Assembly: GCF_947503415.1 (NCBI RefSeq)
Contig: NZ_CANNDS010000002.1
Span: 372,001 to 436,000, forward strand
Direction of reading: 5' to 3'
Length of the DNA stretch: 64,000 bases
From: an uncultured Tateyamaria sp.
Lineage (GTDB): Bacteria; Pseudomonadota; Alphaproteobacteria; Rhodobacterales; Rhodobacteraceae
The translations under genes and the position numbers were made by a program. Shown piece after piece: positions 7,829 to 17,620 of the stretch; within the stretch, counting starts at the first letter, position 1, and each line of letters starts with the position of its first letter. The notes below the pieces were generated by a model. It ran no database searches, was not told the origin of the DNA, and saw nothing but the letters and a program-made list of their open reading frames with translations.

Positions 7829-10194
7829 TGCAAATCCACCTGCATATCGGGCTGGAACAGGTGGGAGCGGACCGTCTGCAAAACGTGCTGGCGGCCAAGC
7901 GGGATCAATTGATGACCAAGGGCATGCTCTATTCCCGCGCCTTGGGCAACAAGAACCACACGCGGCTTTACATGGCGGTGACCGAGGCCGCGCATATCGA
8001 CCCGTTGCGCTACAATCGCGGCTATATCACCGGCGACAAGCAGAAGGTGCTGCATGACACTGTGGCCTCTGATCTGGCCAAGGAAGTGGCGCAGTTTTCG
8101 CCCGATCACCTGATCCTGTCGGCCTCTCAGCTGGGCGTCAGCCTTGTGTCGCGGTCGGAACTGGAGCGTTTGAAGGCGCTGCTGACACCCCTGTCCACCG
8201 ACATCCGCGTTGTGGCCCATATTGACGAACCTGCCCGCCTGCTGGCGCGGCACTATGCGGAACAGATCATGGAAGGGCGCGGCACGTCGCTGGCCCGGGA
8301 ACTGGGCATGGCAGGCAGCAAGATGTGGTGGGCCGATGCGCTGGCCGCGGCCCCAAGGATCAACCCGCAGGCGGGTGTTTTCATCGAAAACCAAGCCCCG
8401 CCTTGCTGGCTGGACTATGCGGCCCTCGAACGACACTGGAACAGCGTGTTCGGAAGCGGCGCGCTGACTTTCCGCGCCTATGATGCGGATGCGTTCGCCT
8501 CTGAGACGGTCACAGACGAAATCCGCGCCGCGTTCCAGATCAAACCGACCATTGGCAAGGCCACAAAGGCGGACGTGCCCGAAGACCCGTCTGCCGCATG
8601 GCTTGCGCGCGGGCGCCAGCTTAACGAGCTGATCCTCAAGGTGCTGGCTGGCGAAAAGCGCATCCTGCCCCGCCAGCTCTGGCGGTCATTGGTCACTGAA
8701 ATCAAGGTAGATGGCGATCCGATCGATCCCGCTTCCCTCTCGGCCATTTCAAAGACCTTCGCCGATCAGAACAAGGTCATCGCCAAGGCGCACACCCTGC
8801 CCGCCACGTTGTTCAAAGCCCCACGGGCCAAGAAAGACTGGGAAGAAGCGGACCCGACCCGCGGTTTTCGTGCTTCGCAATACCTGTTGGGCTTCATGTG
8901 GCGCATCGACAAGGCCACGCATGACGAACGCAAGACCAAAGCCGCCGATCTGGCCCGCCTGAACGGCACCGCAGCCCCAGTGCCGGCAGCCGCCGCCGCG
9001 CATGATGGGCTGACCGACACGGCCCGCCAATTGATGCCACCGCTCGCCGTGCAGAACTTTGAAAAGCTGCGCACCTCGTCGTTTGCGCCCCACAACAAGC
9101 TGGGCGCCGTGAACGAGGAAGAATTGGCCGCCGCCTATACGCCCATCGGGCATCGCGACCTGCCCAAACAATCAACCGGCAACGTCATCGTCGGCTGCAT
9201 GAAAAACGAGGCCCCCTATATCGTCGAATGGGTCGCGTACCACCGCGCCATGGGCGTCGACAATTTCCTGATCTACACCAACGGGTGTGAGGACGGGACA
9301 ACCGAAATTCTGGACCGCCTGCAAGAAATGGGCGTGATCCAGCACCGCAACAACGACAACTGGAAGGGCAATTCGCCCCAGCAATACGCGCTGAATCAGT
9401 CGCTCAAGGAACCGCTGATCAAGAACGCCGACTGGATCATCCATATCGACGTGGACGAGTTCATGAACGTGCGCACGGGCAACGGCACTTTGCAGGACTT
9501 CTTTGATGCCGTGCCTGACGCCACCAATGTCGCGATGACGTGGCGGCTGTTTGGTCATAACGGCGTGACGGACCTGAAGGATGACTTTGTCATCGATCAG
9601 TTTGACCGCTGCGCCCCGAAATTCTGTCCCAAACCGCACACGGTCTGGGGCTTCAAGACCATGTTCAAGAATATCGGCGCATACGAAAAGATCAGCTGCC
9701 ACCGACCAAACAAGCTGGACCCGAAATTCGCCAAGAAAGTGCGTTGGGTGAATGGGTCCGGCAAGGACATGACCAAGGAAGTCGCCGAAAACGGCTGGCG
9801 AAGTTCCAAAAAATCAATTGGTTACGACTTGCTGCAACTCAATCACTATGCCTTGCGCAGCGCCGAGTCATTTCTGATCAAGCGGCAGAGGGGCCGCGCA
9901 CTGCATGTGGATCGCTCTATTGGCATCAACTACTGGATCCGTATGGATTGGTCCGATTTCCGCGACATCACCATCAAACGCAATCTGCCCCGGCTGCGCA
10001 CAGAATATGACGCTCTGATGCAGGATGCCGAGCTGCGCAAATGGCACGACTACGGTCTGACTTGGCATCGGACCAAGGCGGATGAGTTGCACGCCAACCC
10101 GGAGTTTCAGGACCTGTACGATCAGGCCCTCAAGGTCAAACTGACCGAGACAGAGCGGGTGGCCTATGCCCTCGCCCTCGACATGGAGAGTTGA
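7828..10194 (+). CDS. Fusion: degenerate sulfotransferase-like domain + family 2 glycosyltransferase
   Basis: A 788-residue protein. The N-terminal half opens with LHIGLEQVGADRLQ, where sulfotransferases read HIGxxKTGTT. The overall pattern fits that fold but the P-loop Lys/Gly/Thr set is lost, so this domain is probably not catalytic as a sulfotransferase. From about residue 450 a complete glycosyltransferase domain follows (CMKNEAPYIVEW, IDVDEF with DVDEF 541-545, LNHYALRSAESFL). The start ATG at 7828 overlaps the previous stop by one base; a longer start at 7786 would read into the sulfotransferase gene. It may pair sulfated-glycan binding with sugar transfer. Confidence 0.7.
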   Translation: MQIHLHIGLEQVGADRLQNVLAAKRDQLMTKGMLYSRALGNKNHTRLYMAVTEAAHIDPLRYNRGYITGDKQKVLHDTVASDLAKEVAQFSPDHLILSASQLGVSLVSRSELERLKALLTPLSTDIRVVAHIDEPARLLARHYAEQIMEGRGTSLARELGMAGSKMWWADALAAAPRINPQAGVFIENQAPPCWLDYAALERHWNSVFGSGALTFRAYDADAFASETVTDEIRAAFQIKPTIGKATKADVPEDPSAAWLARGRQLNELILKVLAGEKRILPRQLWRSLVTEIKVDGDPIDPASLSAISKTFADQNKVIAKAHTLPATLFKAPRAKKDWEEADPTRGFRASQYLLGFMWRIDKATHDERKTKAADLARLNGTAAPVPAAAAAHDGLTDTARQLMPPLAVQNFEKLRTSSFAPHNKLGAVNEEELAAAYTPIGHRDLPKQSTGNVIVGCMKNEAPYIVEWVAYHRAMGVDNFLIYTNGCEDGTTEILDRLQEMGVIQHRNNDNWKGNSPQQYALNQSLKEPLIKNADWIIHIDVDEFMNVRTGNGTLQDFFDAVPDATNVAMTWRLFGHNGVTDLKDDFVIDQFDRCAPKFCPKPHTVWGFKTMFKNIGAYEKISCHRPNKLDPKFAKKVRWVNGSGKDMTKEVAENGWRSSKKSIGYDLLQLNHYALRSAESFLIKRQRGRALHVDRSIGINYWIRMDWSDFRDITIKRNLPRLRTEYDALMQDAELRKWHDYGLTWHRTKADELHANPEFQDLYDQALKVKLTETERVAYALALDMES

Positions 10195-10195
10195 G

Positions 10196-10897
10196 ATGGA
10201 CGGGACACAGATCGATCAGGACATGATCACCACGCCGCGCGGGCTGCTTTTCCCACGCGACATGGACGTGCTGAAGCCGCGCATCGCGGGCAATCTGCGG
10301 CGCGGTCTGTACGAAAACAAGGAAGGCGACGCGGTTCTGCGCATCGTCCAACCGGACGACATCGTACTTGAGCTGGGCGGCGGGCTGGGCTTCATCTCGA
10401 CCCTGATTGCCAAAAGAAGCGAAGCGGCGCACGTCCATGTGTATGAGGCGAACGGCGCGCTGGCCGATTACATCAAACGGGTGCACGCCGCCAACGGGAT
10501 CGAAAACGCCACCGTGCACCACGCCATGCTGGGAAAACGCAAGGCCACCAAGGATTTTCACGTGCGCGGCAATATCCTCGCCTCCTCTACCGACGAGACG
10601 AACGGAGATGGCATCATTCGCACCGAACTCGTCGATGTCGTCAATGCGGGCCAACAGACCAAGGCGATCAAGCCCACTGTCCTGGTTTGCGACATCGAAG
10701 GGGGCGAGGCAGAGCTTTTGCCCGAGATGGACCTCAGCACTTTGCGCGCCGCGGTGATTGAATTGCACCCGCAATGGATCGGCCCCGAGGGTGTGAACGC
10801 GGTCTTTGGTGCGATGATGGGCGCGGGCCTTGCCTACTACCCCAAACTGTCGACCCAGAAGGTCGTGACCTTCCGCAGGGCCTGGCCACTTCGGTGA
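10196..10897 (+). CDS. FkbM family methyltransferase
   Basis: A 233-residue Rossmann-fold SAM methyltransferase. The SAM-binding glycine loop is LELGGGLGF (58-66), followed by VYEAN (acidic ribose-binding position) and the family motif CDIEGGEAELL. FkbM enzymes O-methylate sugars or polyketides, so in this setting it probably methylates a sugar residue of the glycan. The start ATG at 10196 lies one base after the previous stop. Its final GTGA contains the start codon of the next gene. Confidence 0.8.
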   Translation: MDGTQIDQDMITTPRGLLFPRDMDVLKPRIAGNLRRGLYENKEGDAVLRIVQPDDIVLELGGGLGFISTLIAKRSEAAHVHVYEANGALADYIKRVHAANGIENATVHHAMLGKRKATKDFHVRGNILASSTDETNGDGIIRTELVDVVNAGQQTKAIKPTVLVCDIEGGEAELLPEMDLSTLRAAVIELHPQWIGPEGVNAVFGAMMGAGLAYYPKLSTQKVVTFRRAWPLR

Positions 10898-11940
10898 CAC
10901 ATCTTGCCCTCCTGACGGTTCGAAACGAAGCGGCGTTCCTGCTCGAATGGCTGGCCCATCACCGGGCGGTTGGCTTTGATGATGTCCTTGTGTTTTCCAA
11001 TGATTGCACTGACGGCACAGATACGATGCTGGACCGGCTGGCCGATCTTGGCTGGCTGACACATGCGCGCAATGATGGCCCCTACGACAAGGGGGGTATC
11101 CAGTTCACCGCGCTCAAGGCCGCGGCAAAGATGGATCAGGTCAAGCGGGCCGATTGGATTCTCCCGCTCGACATCGATGAGTTTGTGAACATCCACACCG
11201 GCGACGGCACACTCGCGGCGCTGCATGCCGCCCTGCCCGACGCGACGGCCATCGCCCTCACGTGGCGGCTCTTTGGGAACAACGGTCAGGTGCGCTATCT
11301 GGACCAGCCCGTGACAGATATGTTTCCGATGGCCGCGCCTGAGGTGCTGCACTGGCCGTGGCGCGCGTCGATGTTCAAGACGCTTTACGCCAATGACGGC
11401 ACCTATCGAAAACCGGGCGTGCACCGACCCCGCGACGCGAACGAGGCCAAGCTGGACACCGCGCGCTGGTTCGACAGCCATGGCCGCGCGCTGGATGATC
11501 AGTTCAAGACCAAGCGCATCTTTTCGGGCTATGGGCGGCCGAATTTCGGACTGGCACAGCTGAACCACTACCCTTTGGGCGCCATGGAAAGCTATGTGCT
11601 CAAAGCCGATCGCGGGCGCGCGGTGCATTCCGACGACATGTTGGGTCTGGACTACTGGGTGGAGCGGAACTTTTGCACGGACGAAGATCGCACAATCAGC
11701 CGCTACACCGCGCAGCGCGATGCGATCCTGTCAGAACTCAAGGCGGACGACACCCTTGCCGACCTGCACGAAAAGGCCGTCGAATGGCGCAAGGCCCGCT
11801 TCGAAACGCTCATGCAGCAAGAGCCGTTTCGCGCCTTGTTTGGTCGCCTTCTGATGACCCCGCCCACGCGGCCCGTGCCCCCAAAAGCCGCGCAATTCAT
11901 GATCCAGTACGCCAACATGGCCCGCCGTTCGGCGCATTAG
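10894..11940 (+). CDS. Glycosyltransferase family 2 (DIDEF type)
   Basis: A 348-residue glycosyltransferase, third paralogue of the cluster. Motifs are TVRNEAAFLLEW (8-19), DIDEF (93-97) and LNHYPLGAMESYVLK. The start is best placed at GTG 10894, inside a GTGA overlap with the FkbM stop, because it aligns the first motif with that of the 6177 enzyme. A longer reading from 10774 would run inside the FkbM gene. Cytoplasmic, with unknown sugar and acceptor. Last gene of the coupled unit; 89 bp follow before the next gene. Confidence 0.8.
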   Translation: MTHLALLTVRNEAAFLLEWLAHHRAVGFDDVLVFSNDCTDGTDTMLDRLADLGWLTHARNDGPYDKGGIQFTALKAAAKMDQVKRADWILPLDIDEFVNIHTGDGTLAALHAALPDATAIALTWRLFGNNGQVRYLDQPVTDMFPMAAPEVLHWPWRASMFKTLYANDGTYRKPGVHRPRDANEAKLDTARWFDSHGRALDDQFKTKRIFSGYGRPNFGLAQLNHYPLGAMESYVLKADRGRAVHSDDMLGLDYWVERNFCTDEDRTISRYTAQRDAILSELKADDTLADLHEKAVEWRKARFETLMQQEPFRALFGRLLMTPPTRPVPPKAAQFMIQYANMARRSAH

Positions 11941-12029
11941 TCGCTCAAATTTTCCGCATTTCTGCCCCAATGTGAGGGTACCTCTGACGTCAACCCGCGG
12001 GCTTAAATGCGGGATGTGAGGATTGAGCA

Positions 12030-12992
12030 ATGCAGGACGACATGACTCCGTTTGAGCCGGATATGGCTGAATTGCCCAAGGGCGAATGGCTGAACCGTTT
12101 GGCGCAAACCGCTGAAGAACATGGATTTTTCAAGGCCCTTGGCCGCAAGCATTTCGCCGCGCATATCCGCCGTGGCGACACATTGGTGGTGACCTTCGAA
12201 TCGGTGCAGGGCATGCGCGCCCTGTCCGAGCGGGCCGAGCCATTGGGCTGGTCGATGGTGCGTGACAATGACTGGTCGCACCTTTGCATCGCCTCCGATG
12301 GCGACACGTGGTTCCGCGACCGCCATATCATCGGCCTTTTTGACAACATGATCGACGATGGCTTTTTCGACGAGTTCGAGACCGTGCTGTTCTACGGCGC
12401 AGGCCCCTGCGGTTACGCCGCTGCCGCCTATTCTGTCGCGGCCCCCGGGTCCCGCGTTCTGGTGATCCAGCCGCAGGCCACGCTTGATCCGCGCGTCACG
12501 GAATGGGACGACCGCTTTGTCGAGATGCGGCGCACCGATTTCACCTCGCGCTATGGCTACGCGCCTGACATGCTCGATGCCTGCGAACAGGCCTACGTGC
12601 TGTATGACCCGGTCGAAACGCTGGATGCCATGCACGCCGCCCTCTTCCACCGTGCTGGCGTCACCCAATACCGCCTGCGCAACATGGGCGATACGATCCA
12701 GAGCGATCTGATGGCCATGAACGTGCTGCCCGACCTGATGGAAATGGCCGCCGAGGGCACACTTGACGATCTTCAATTCGCCAAGATCTACCGCGCGCGG
12801 CGCAACTATCCTGGCTATTTGCGACGTTTGCTGGCCGCACTTGACCGCAATGAGCGTACGGAACTGAGCTATATGATGGCCCGCAATGTGACGTCGCGCA
12901 TCAAGCGCGCACCGCGCTTTCAACGCCGCCTTGCGGAACTGGAAGGGCTGCGGGGTGTCGAAAATGACGATCCCACCGCCGCCGAGGGCTAG
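12030..12992 (+). CDS. Conserved protein of unknown function upstream of pyrC
   Basis: A 320-residue soluble protein whose only clear landmark is a glycine- and alanine-rich loop GAGPCGYAAAAYS (123-135) after a hydrophobic strand (TVLFYG). This looks like a nucleotide- or cofactor-binding turn. The C-terminal end is rich in Arg (about residues 250-310) and could contact nucleic acid or membrane lipid. No signal peptide. It is followed by pyrC after 33 bp and may be co-transcribed with the pyrimidine genes. I cannot assign a function. Confidence 0.7.
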   Translation: MQDDMTPFEPDMAELPKGEWLNRLAQTAEEHGFFKALGRKHFAAHIRRGDTLVVTFESVQGMRALSERAEPLGWSMVRDNDWSHLCIASDGDTWFRDRHIIGLFDNMIDDGFFDEFETVLFYGAGPCGYAAAAYSVAAPGSRVLVIQPQATLDPRVTEWDDRFVEMRRTDFTSRYGYAPDMLDACEQAYVLYDPVETLDAMHAALFHRAGVTQYRLRNMGDTIQSDLMAMNVLPDLMEMAAEGTLDDLQFAKIYRARRNYPGYLRRLLAALDRNERTELSYMMARNVTSRIKRAPRFQRRLAELEGLRGVENDDPTAAEG

Positions 12993-13025
12993 AAACCCAA
13001 TCCCCGCCCATGCTAACGGCGGGCC

Positions 13026-14057
13026 ATGACTACACTCACCATTGCCCGCCCCGACGATTGGCACCTGCACCTGCGCGACGGCGCCATGATGCGGGCCGTG
13101 CTGCCCTGGACCGCGCGAGACTTTGCCCGCGCCATCATCATGCCCAACCTTGTGCCTCCGGTGGTCACTGGCGCACAGGCCGCCGCCTATCGCGACCGCA
13201 TCCTGTCGGCCCTGCCCGACGGCATGGCGTTCGAGCCGCTGATGACCCTGTACCTGACCGAAGACACGGATGCAGACGATGTGGCCGCCGCCCATGAGAG
13301 CGGTCTCGTCAAGGCGGTCAAGCTCTACCCCGCAGGTGCCACCACAAACTCCGCCTCGGGCGTGACCAATTTCGACACCGTCCGCCCGGTGCTGGACCGG
13401 ATGGCCGACATTGGCCTGCCGCTGTGCGTGCACGGCGAGGTGACGGACCACGACATCGACATTTTCGACCGCGAGGCGGTGTTCATCGACCGCATCCTTG
13501 ACCCGATCCGCCGCACCACCCCCGGCCTGCGCGTGGTCATGGAACATATCACCACGTCTGACGCCGTGGACTATGCCAGCGCTCAGGACGACACGCTTGG
13601 TGCCACGATCACGACCCACCACCTGGTGATCAACCGCAACCACATCCTCGCCGGGGGCATCAAGCCGCACTACTACTGCCTGCCGGTTGCCAAGCGCGAA
13701 GAGCACAGGCTCGCGTTGCGCAAGGCGGCGACTTCCGGTGAAAAACGCTTCTTTCTCGGTACGGACAGCGCGCCGCATACGGATGCCAACAAACTCCTGC
13801 CCTGCGGCTGCGCAGGCTGCTTCACCGCGCCCAACACGCTGCCGATCTTGGCCCAGGTGTTCGAAGAAGACGGCGCACTGGACAAGCTCGAAGGCTTCAC
13901 TTCGAAAAACGGTCCCGCCTTCTACGGCCTGCCCGTCAACGCCGATACGCTCACCCTCACCAAGTCCGCACCCGATCTGCCGAGCCACGTGGACACGGAC
14001 GACGGCCCCGTCACCGTCTTCGATCCGGGCTTCGATCTGCACTGGCGCGTGACCTGA
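13026..14057 (+). CDS. pyrC: Dihydroorotase
   Basis: A 343-residue type II (E. coli-like) dihydroorotase that cyclises carbamoyl-aspartate to dihydroorotate in pyrimidine synthesis. HLHLRDG (13-19) supplies the first zinc histidines. [11 protein letters not shown] holds the lysine that is normally carbamylated. VHGEVTD and the TTHHL and GTDSAPH motifs complete the metal site. Length fits the class. The next gene is pyrE, the step two reactions later. Confidence 0.96.
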   Translation: MTTLTIARPDDWHLHLRDGAMMRAVLPWTARDFARAIIMPNLVPPVVTGAQAAAYRDRILSALPDGMAFEPLMTLYLTEDTDADDVAAAHESGLVKAVKLYPAGATTNSASGVTNFDTVRPVLDRMADIGLPLCVHGEVTDHDIDIFDREAVFIDRILDPIRRTTPGLRVVMEHITTSDAVDYASAQDDTLGATITTHHLVINRNHILAGGIKPHYYCLPVAKREEHRLALRKAATSGEKRFFLGTDSAPHTDANKLLPCGCAGCFTAPNTLPILAQVFEEDGALDKLEGFTSKNGPAFYGLPVNADTLTLTKSAPDLPSHVDTDDGPVTVFDPGFDLHWRVT

Positions 14058-14062
14058 TCCCG

Positions 14063-14094
14063 CTTCATCTTGCCAAAAAAACTCCCGCCGGAGG
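14063..14094 (+). repeat. Intergenic repeat family 1, copy A
   Basis: Begins CTTCATCTTGCC, then an A-run, and ends CTCCCGCCGGAGG. Related copies lie at 28272-28306 and 52708-52740, and in the opposite orientation at 16661-16713. It fills most of the pyrC-pyrE gap and holds a CCGCCGG-type inverted core. Confidence 0.5.
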
Positions 14095-14138
14095 CTCCTG
14101 CCCGCGCAACCGGCCCCCCTATCCGAAAGCAAAGCACC

Positions 14139-14813
14139 ATGATCCCCACCAGCTACCCCGACGCCTCCGAAATGGCACGCCTCACGGCCCGCATGCTGCT
14201 GGAAATCAAGGCGGTGCACTTCAACGCGGCCGAGCCATTCACGCTGTCTTCGGGTCTGCCCAGCCCGACCTATATCGACTGCCGCAAACTGATCTCTTTC
14301 CCGCGCATCCGCACCACGCTGATGGACTTCCTGACAGTCACTGTCATGCGCAACGCCGGGTTCGAAGCGTTCGACAACATCGCAGGCGGTGAAACTGCAG
14401 GTATGCCGTTCGGCGCGCTGGTGGCTGAACGCATGGCCCTGCCGATGACCTATGTTCGGAAAAAGCCCAAAGGCTACGGCAAAAACGCCCGCATCGAGGG
14501 CGTGATGACCGAAGGTCAGCGCGTGCTGCTGGTCGAGGATCTGACCACCGATGGCGGATCCAAGCTTAGCTTCGTGGATGCGATCCGCGAAACCGGTGCC
14601 ACCTGCGCCCACACCGCCGTCATCTTCTACTACGACATCTTCCCCGAGACCGAAAAGACACTTGGCGATCACGGCGTCACGCTGCACCACCTCTGCACAT
14701 GGTGGGACGTTCTGGCCGAAGCCAAAGCCTCTGGCGCGTTTGATGCCACGACGCTGAGCGGGGTCGAAGCGTTCCTCAACGACCCGCGCGGATGGCAGGC
14801 GGCACGCAGCTGA
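14139..14813 (+). CDS. pyrE: Orotate phosphoribosyltransferase
   Basis: A 224-residue PRTase that joins orotate to PRPP to give OMP. The PRPP-binding signature is [13 protein letters not shown], and the flexible-loop lysines are in [28 protein letters not shown] near the N-terminus is characteristic. The start ATG at 14139 gives the standard N-terminus; a longer reading from 14070 would translate the intergenic repeat. It follows pyrC by 81 bp. Confidence 0.95.
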   Translation: MIPTSYPDASEMARLTARMLLEIKAVHFNAAEPFTLSSGLPSPTYIDCRKLISFPRIRTTLMDFLTVTVMRNAGFEAFDNIAGGETAGMPFGALVAERMALPMTYVRKKPKGYGKNARIEGVMTEGQRVLLVEDLTTDGGSKLSFVDAIRETGATCAHTAVIFYYDIFPETEKTLGDHGVTLHHLCTWWDVLAEAKASGAFDATTLSGVEAFLNDPRGWQAARS

Positions 14814-14828
14814 GCCATGTTTACCACT

Positions 14829-14848
14829 CCGGCACCGTATGGTGTCGG
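14829..14848. terminator. Hairpin downstream of pyrE
   Basis: CCGGCACC / GGTGTCGG pair over 8 bp (one G-U) around a GTAT loop, 15 nt after the pyrE stop. No T-run follows, so it would be a weak or factor-assisted terminator. Confidence 0.3.
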
Positions 14849-14895
14849 CGCCCGCTTACATATCTGGATGAAATTGGGGATCAATCCGATTTTTC

Positions 14896-15039
14896 TGTGG
14901 ATATCCTCATGTGGACGTCATGTGCATAAGACGATTCGAGCGGCTGCCCGTGTCTTGATCTCGTGACATGCGCGCGGCGATCCACTATATATTGTAAAAC
15001 GCGTCGCCCGAACTTTGGATATGCACAGGCTTATCCACC
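14896..15039. promoter_or_regulatory. dnaB upstream region: two DnaA-box-like sites and a promoter
   Basis: The 312-bp gap before dnaB holds TGTGGATAT (14896-14904) and TTATCCACC (15031-15039), each one base from the DnaA box TTATCCACA or its complement. Between them GTGACA (14963-14968), a 17-nt spacer and TATATA (14986-14991) make a good sigma-70-type promoter for dnaB. The stretch around 14983-15000 is the most AT-rich part of the gap. Confidence 0.4.
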
Positions 15040-15125
15040 ACTATTTCCAGATGGCCCTCGCGACGGCGCTGTGACACTCCCCGACGCCAAGGGGACACAA
15101 TAAACAACGAGCAGAGAGTGGGGCG

Positions 15126-16628
15126 ATGAACGAGATTGCAGCAATCAATCCGACCGGGGTGGCGGTTCAGGATGCCGACACCATGCCCCACTCGATCGAG
15201 GCTGAGCAACAGCTTCTGGGCGCGATTCTGACCAACAACGACATCTATGACCGCGTCGCTGCGATCATCAATCCGACCCATTTCTACGACCCGGTCCACG
15301 CCCGCATCTTCGAAATTTCCGCGGCTCGGATTGCCAAGAACAACTTGGCCAGCCCGGTGACGCTCAAGGCGTTCATGGAAGACGACGAAGGGCTGAAAGA
15401 ACTGGGCGGTCCTGCCTATCTTGCCCGCCTCGCCGGGGCTGCGATCAGCGCCTTTGCCGTGCGCGATTATGCGCAGATGATCTATGATCTGGCCGTGCGC
15501 CGGGACCTGATCCAACTGGGCCGCGATATCAGTGCCAAGGCGGCCAAAGTCGATGTGGCATCCGAGCCCAAGGAACAGATTGTCGAGGCCGAACAGGCCC
15601 TCTACAAGCTTGCAGAACAGGGCACGTCCGAGGGTGGTTTTCAAAGCTTTCTCAAGGCTGTAACGGACGCCGTTAACGTGGCCAACGCGGCCTATCAGCG
15701 CGAAGGCGGGCTTGCGGGCATCTCCACCGGTCTCATCGACATGGACAAGAAGCTGGGCGGCCTGCACCCGTCGGACCTTTTGATTCTCGCCGGGCGTCCG
15801 TCGATGGGCAAAACCTCGCTTGCGACCAATATCGCGTTCAACATCGCCAAAGCCTACAAGAAGGGGCTGAAGCCTGACGGGACCGAGGGGTCGATCGAAG
15901 GTGGCGTTGTGGGGTTCTATTCGCTCGAAATGAGTGCCGAACAGCTCGCGGCCCGTATCCTGTCAGAGGCGGCCGAGGTGCCGTCGGAGAACATTCGCCG
16001 CGGCGACATGACCGAACCCGAGTTCCGCCGCTTTGTGGATGCGGCCAAGCAGCTTGAAGCCTGCCCGCTTTATATCGACGATACGGCTGCCATCCCGATT
16101 GCCCAGTTGTCCGCACGCGCGCGCCGGCTGAAACGTACGCATGGGCTGGACGTCTTGATCGTGGACTACCTGCAACTGGTGCGCGGTGTATCCGACAACC
16201 GGGTGCAGGAGATTGGCGAGATTTCCATGGGCCTGAAGGCCATCGCCAAGGAACTGAACATTCCCGTCATTGCGCTGTCGCAGTTGTCCCGCCAGGTGGA
16301 GAACCGCGAAGACAAGCGCCCGCAACTCAGCGACTTGCGGGAATCGGGATCCATCGAACAGGACGCGGACGTCGTCATGTTTGTGTTCCGCGAAGAATAC
16401 TACAAAGAGCGTGAAAAGCCCGGCGATCACGATCTGGAAGCCATGGCCAAGTGGCAGGAAGAGATGGAGCGCCTGCATGCGCGCGCCGAGGTGATTATCG
16501 GCAAGCAGCGTCACGGCCCCATCGGCACCGTTGATCTGAGTTTTGAGGGGCGCTTTACCCGGTTCGGAAATCTCGTCCAGCCTTGGCAACAGGGTGCAGA
16601 GGGCGGCGGCGGCGACGTCGGGTTCTGA
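15126..16628 (+). CDS. dnaB: Replicative DNA helicase DnaB
   Basis: A 500-residue hexameric 5'-3' replication-fork helicase. It has an N-terminal DnaB domain (SIEAEQQLLGAIL) and a RecA-like motor with Walker A AGRPSMGKTS, Walker B LIVDYLQL, and the conserved LSQLSRQVENREDKRP and SGSIEQDADVV motifs. Full length, no intein. It has its own upstream region with possible DnaA sites. A repeat-family hairpin follows the stop. Confidence 0.97.
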   Translation: MNEIAAINPTGVAVQDADTMPHSIEAEQQLLGAILTNNDIYDRVAAIINPTHFYDPVHARIFEISAARIAKNNLASPVTLKAFMEDDEGLKELGGPAYLARLAGAAISAFAVRDYAQMIYDLAVRRDLIQLGRDISAKAAKVDVASEPKEQIVEAEQALYKLAEQGTSEGGFQSFLKAVTDAVNVANAAYQREGGLAGISTGLIDMDKKLGGLHPSDLLILAGRPSMGKTSLATNIAFNIAKAYKKGLKPDGTEGSIEGGVVGFYSLEMSAEQLAARILSEAAEVPSENIRRGDMTEPEFRRFVDAAKQLEACPLYIDDTAAIPIAQLSARARRLKRTHGLDVLIVDYLQLVRGVSDNRVQEIGEISMGLKAIAKELNIPVIALSQLSRQVENREDKRPQLSDLRESGSIEQDADVVMFVFREEYYKEREKPGDHDLEAMAKWQEEMERLHARAEVIIGKQRHGPIGTVDLSFEGRFTRFGNLVQPWQQGAEGGGGDVGF

Positions 16629-16660
16629 TCCAAAGGACGCTTGCGCGACATCATGGTTTA

Positions 16661-16713
16661 GGGGGCTCTGCCCCCGCCTGCGGCTCCCCCGTGGTATTTT
16701 CGGTCAGAAGAAG
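16661..16713 (-). repeat. Intergenic repeat family 1, long inverted copy
   Basis: On the minus strand it reads CTTCTTCTGACCGAAAATAC and then a GC-rich part ending in GGGGGCAGAGCCCCC, a hairpin. The first section matches the copies at 14063, 28272 and 52708, and the hairpin is the extension. It lies after dnaB and may end its transcript. Confidence 0.5.
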
Positions 16714-16769
16714 GAACATTGCCTGGCTTGTGATTGGACAGGTCGGGTTTTGTTCTTCACGCTGGGGTT

Positions 16770-17564
16770 ATGCGGTTTCTCTGCGTCCTTTTTCTCGTTT
16801 TTGCCGGATCGCTTCGGGCGCAAGACCACGTTGAGGTCGATGTCGAGCTGTTCCTCGCCGTCGATGTCAGCCGGTCCATGCAGCCCTATGAGTTGGAGAT
16901 CCAGCGCCGGGGATATGCGGCGGCCCTCGTGTCCCCCGAGGTACAGGAGGCCATCGCCGGCGGCTTTCTGGGCCGGATCGCCATTACCTATGTCGAATGG
17001 GCCGGGGCCTATGACCAGCGTGTGATCGTGCCTTGGACCATGCTTGCCTCACCTGACGACTCGGCAGCCGTGGCGGGCCAAATCACTGCCCACTACGCGG
17101 ATGCCCTGCGCCGCACCTCCATTTCCGGCGCGCTGATGCATGCCGCCGACAGCATCGACACCAACGGTTTTGACGGATTGCGCCGGGTCATTGATGTCTC
17201 TGGCGACGGTCCCAACAATATGGGCCGCCCCGTGACACTCGCCCGGGACGCGGCACTGGCGCGCGGCATCACCATCAATGGCCTTCCCCTGATGACGCAG
17301 GATGTCGGGATCATGGCGCGCTGGAACATCCCCGATCTTGACGTCTACTACACCGCCTGCGTGATCGGCGGCACCGGCGCCTTCGTGCTGCCCGTCACTG
17401 ACTGGTCCGAGTTCGAAGACGCCGTGCGCCGCAAACTGGTGCTGGAAATCGCAGGTCGGCCCACACGGCTTTGGCGCGCCCAAGCGCAGGCGTCGGCACC
17501 GTATAATTGCCTGATCGGCGAAGAGATTTGGGAGCGCAACCGCGACATCTTTGCCCTGCCCTGA
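16770..17564 (+). CDS. DUF1194 family exported VWA-like protein
   Basis: A 264-residue protein with a signal peptide ([16 protein letters not shown]) and a VWA-type fold. DVSRSM supplies the DxSxS metal site, and DVSGDGPNN and the RTSISGAL stretch provide later elements. The family (DUF1194) is common in alphaproteobacteria, with no known function. The start ATG at 16770 is chosen because it begins the signal peptide. Alr follows 56 bp downstream. Confidence 0.8.
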   Translation: MRFLCVLFLVFAGSLRAQDHVEVDVELFLAVDVSRSMQPYELEIQRRGYAAALVSPEVQEAIAGGFLGRIAITYVEWAGAYDQRVIVPWTMLASPDDSAAVAGQITAHYADALRRTSISGALMHAADSIDTNGFDGLRRVIDVSGDGPNNMGRPVTLARDAALARGITINGLPLMTQDVGIMARWNIPDLDVYYTACVIGGTGAFVLPVTDWSEFEDAVRRKLVLEIAGRPTRLWRAQAQASAPYNCLIGEEIWERNRDIFALP

Positions 17565-17620
17565 GGCGCGCGCACTTTTTCCCCTTCACCAATCCGCGTG
17601 GTCCTGCCAAACAGACGGTC

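Noticed and set aside
12003-14690. 895-codon open frame on the minus strand across the 12030 gene, pyrC and pyrE
   Set aside because: It is the reverse frame of three well-supported genes in high-GC DNA, with a low-complexity His/Gly/Val-rich translation and no recognisable domain.
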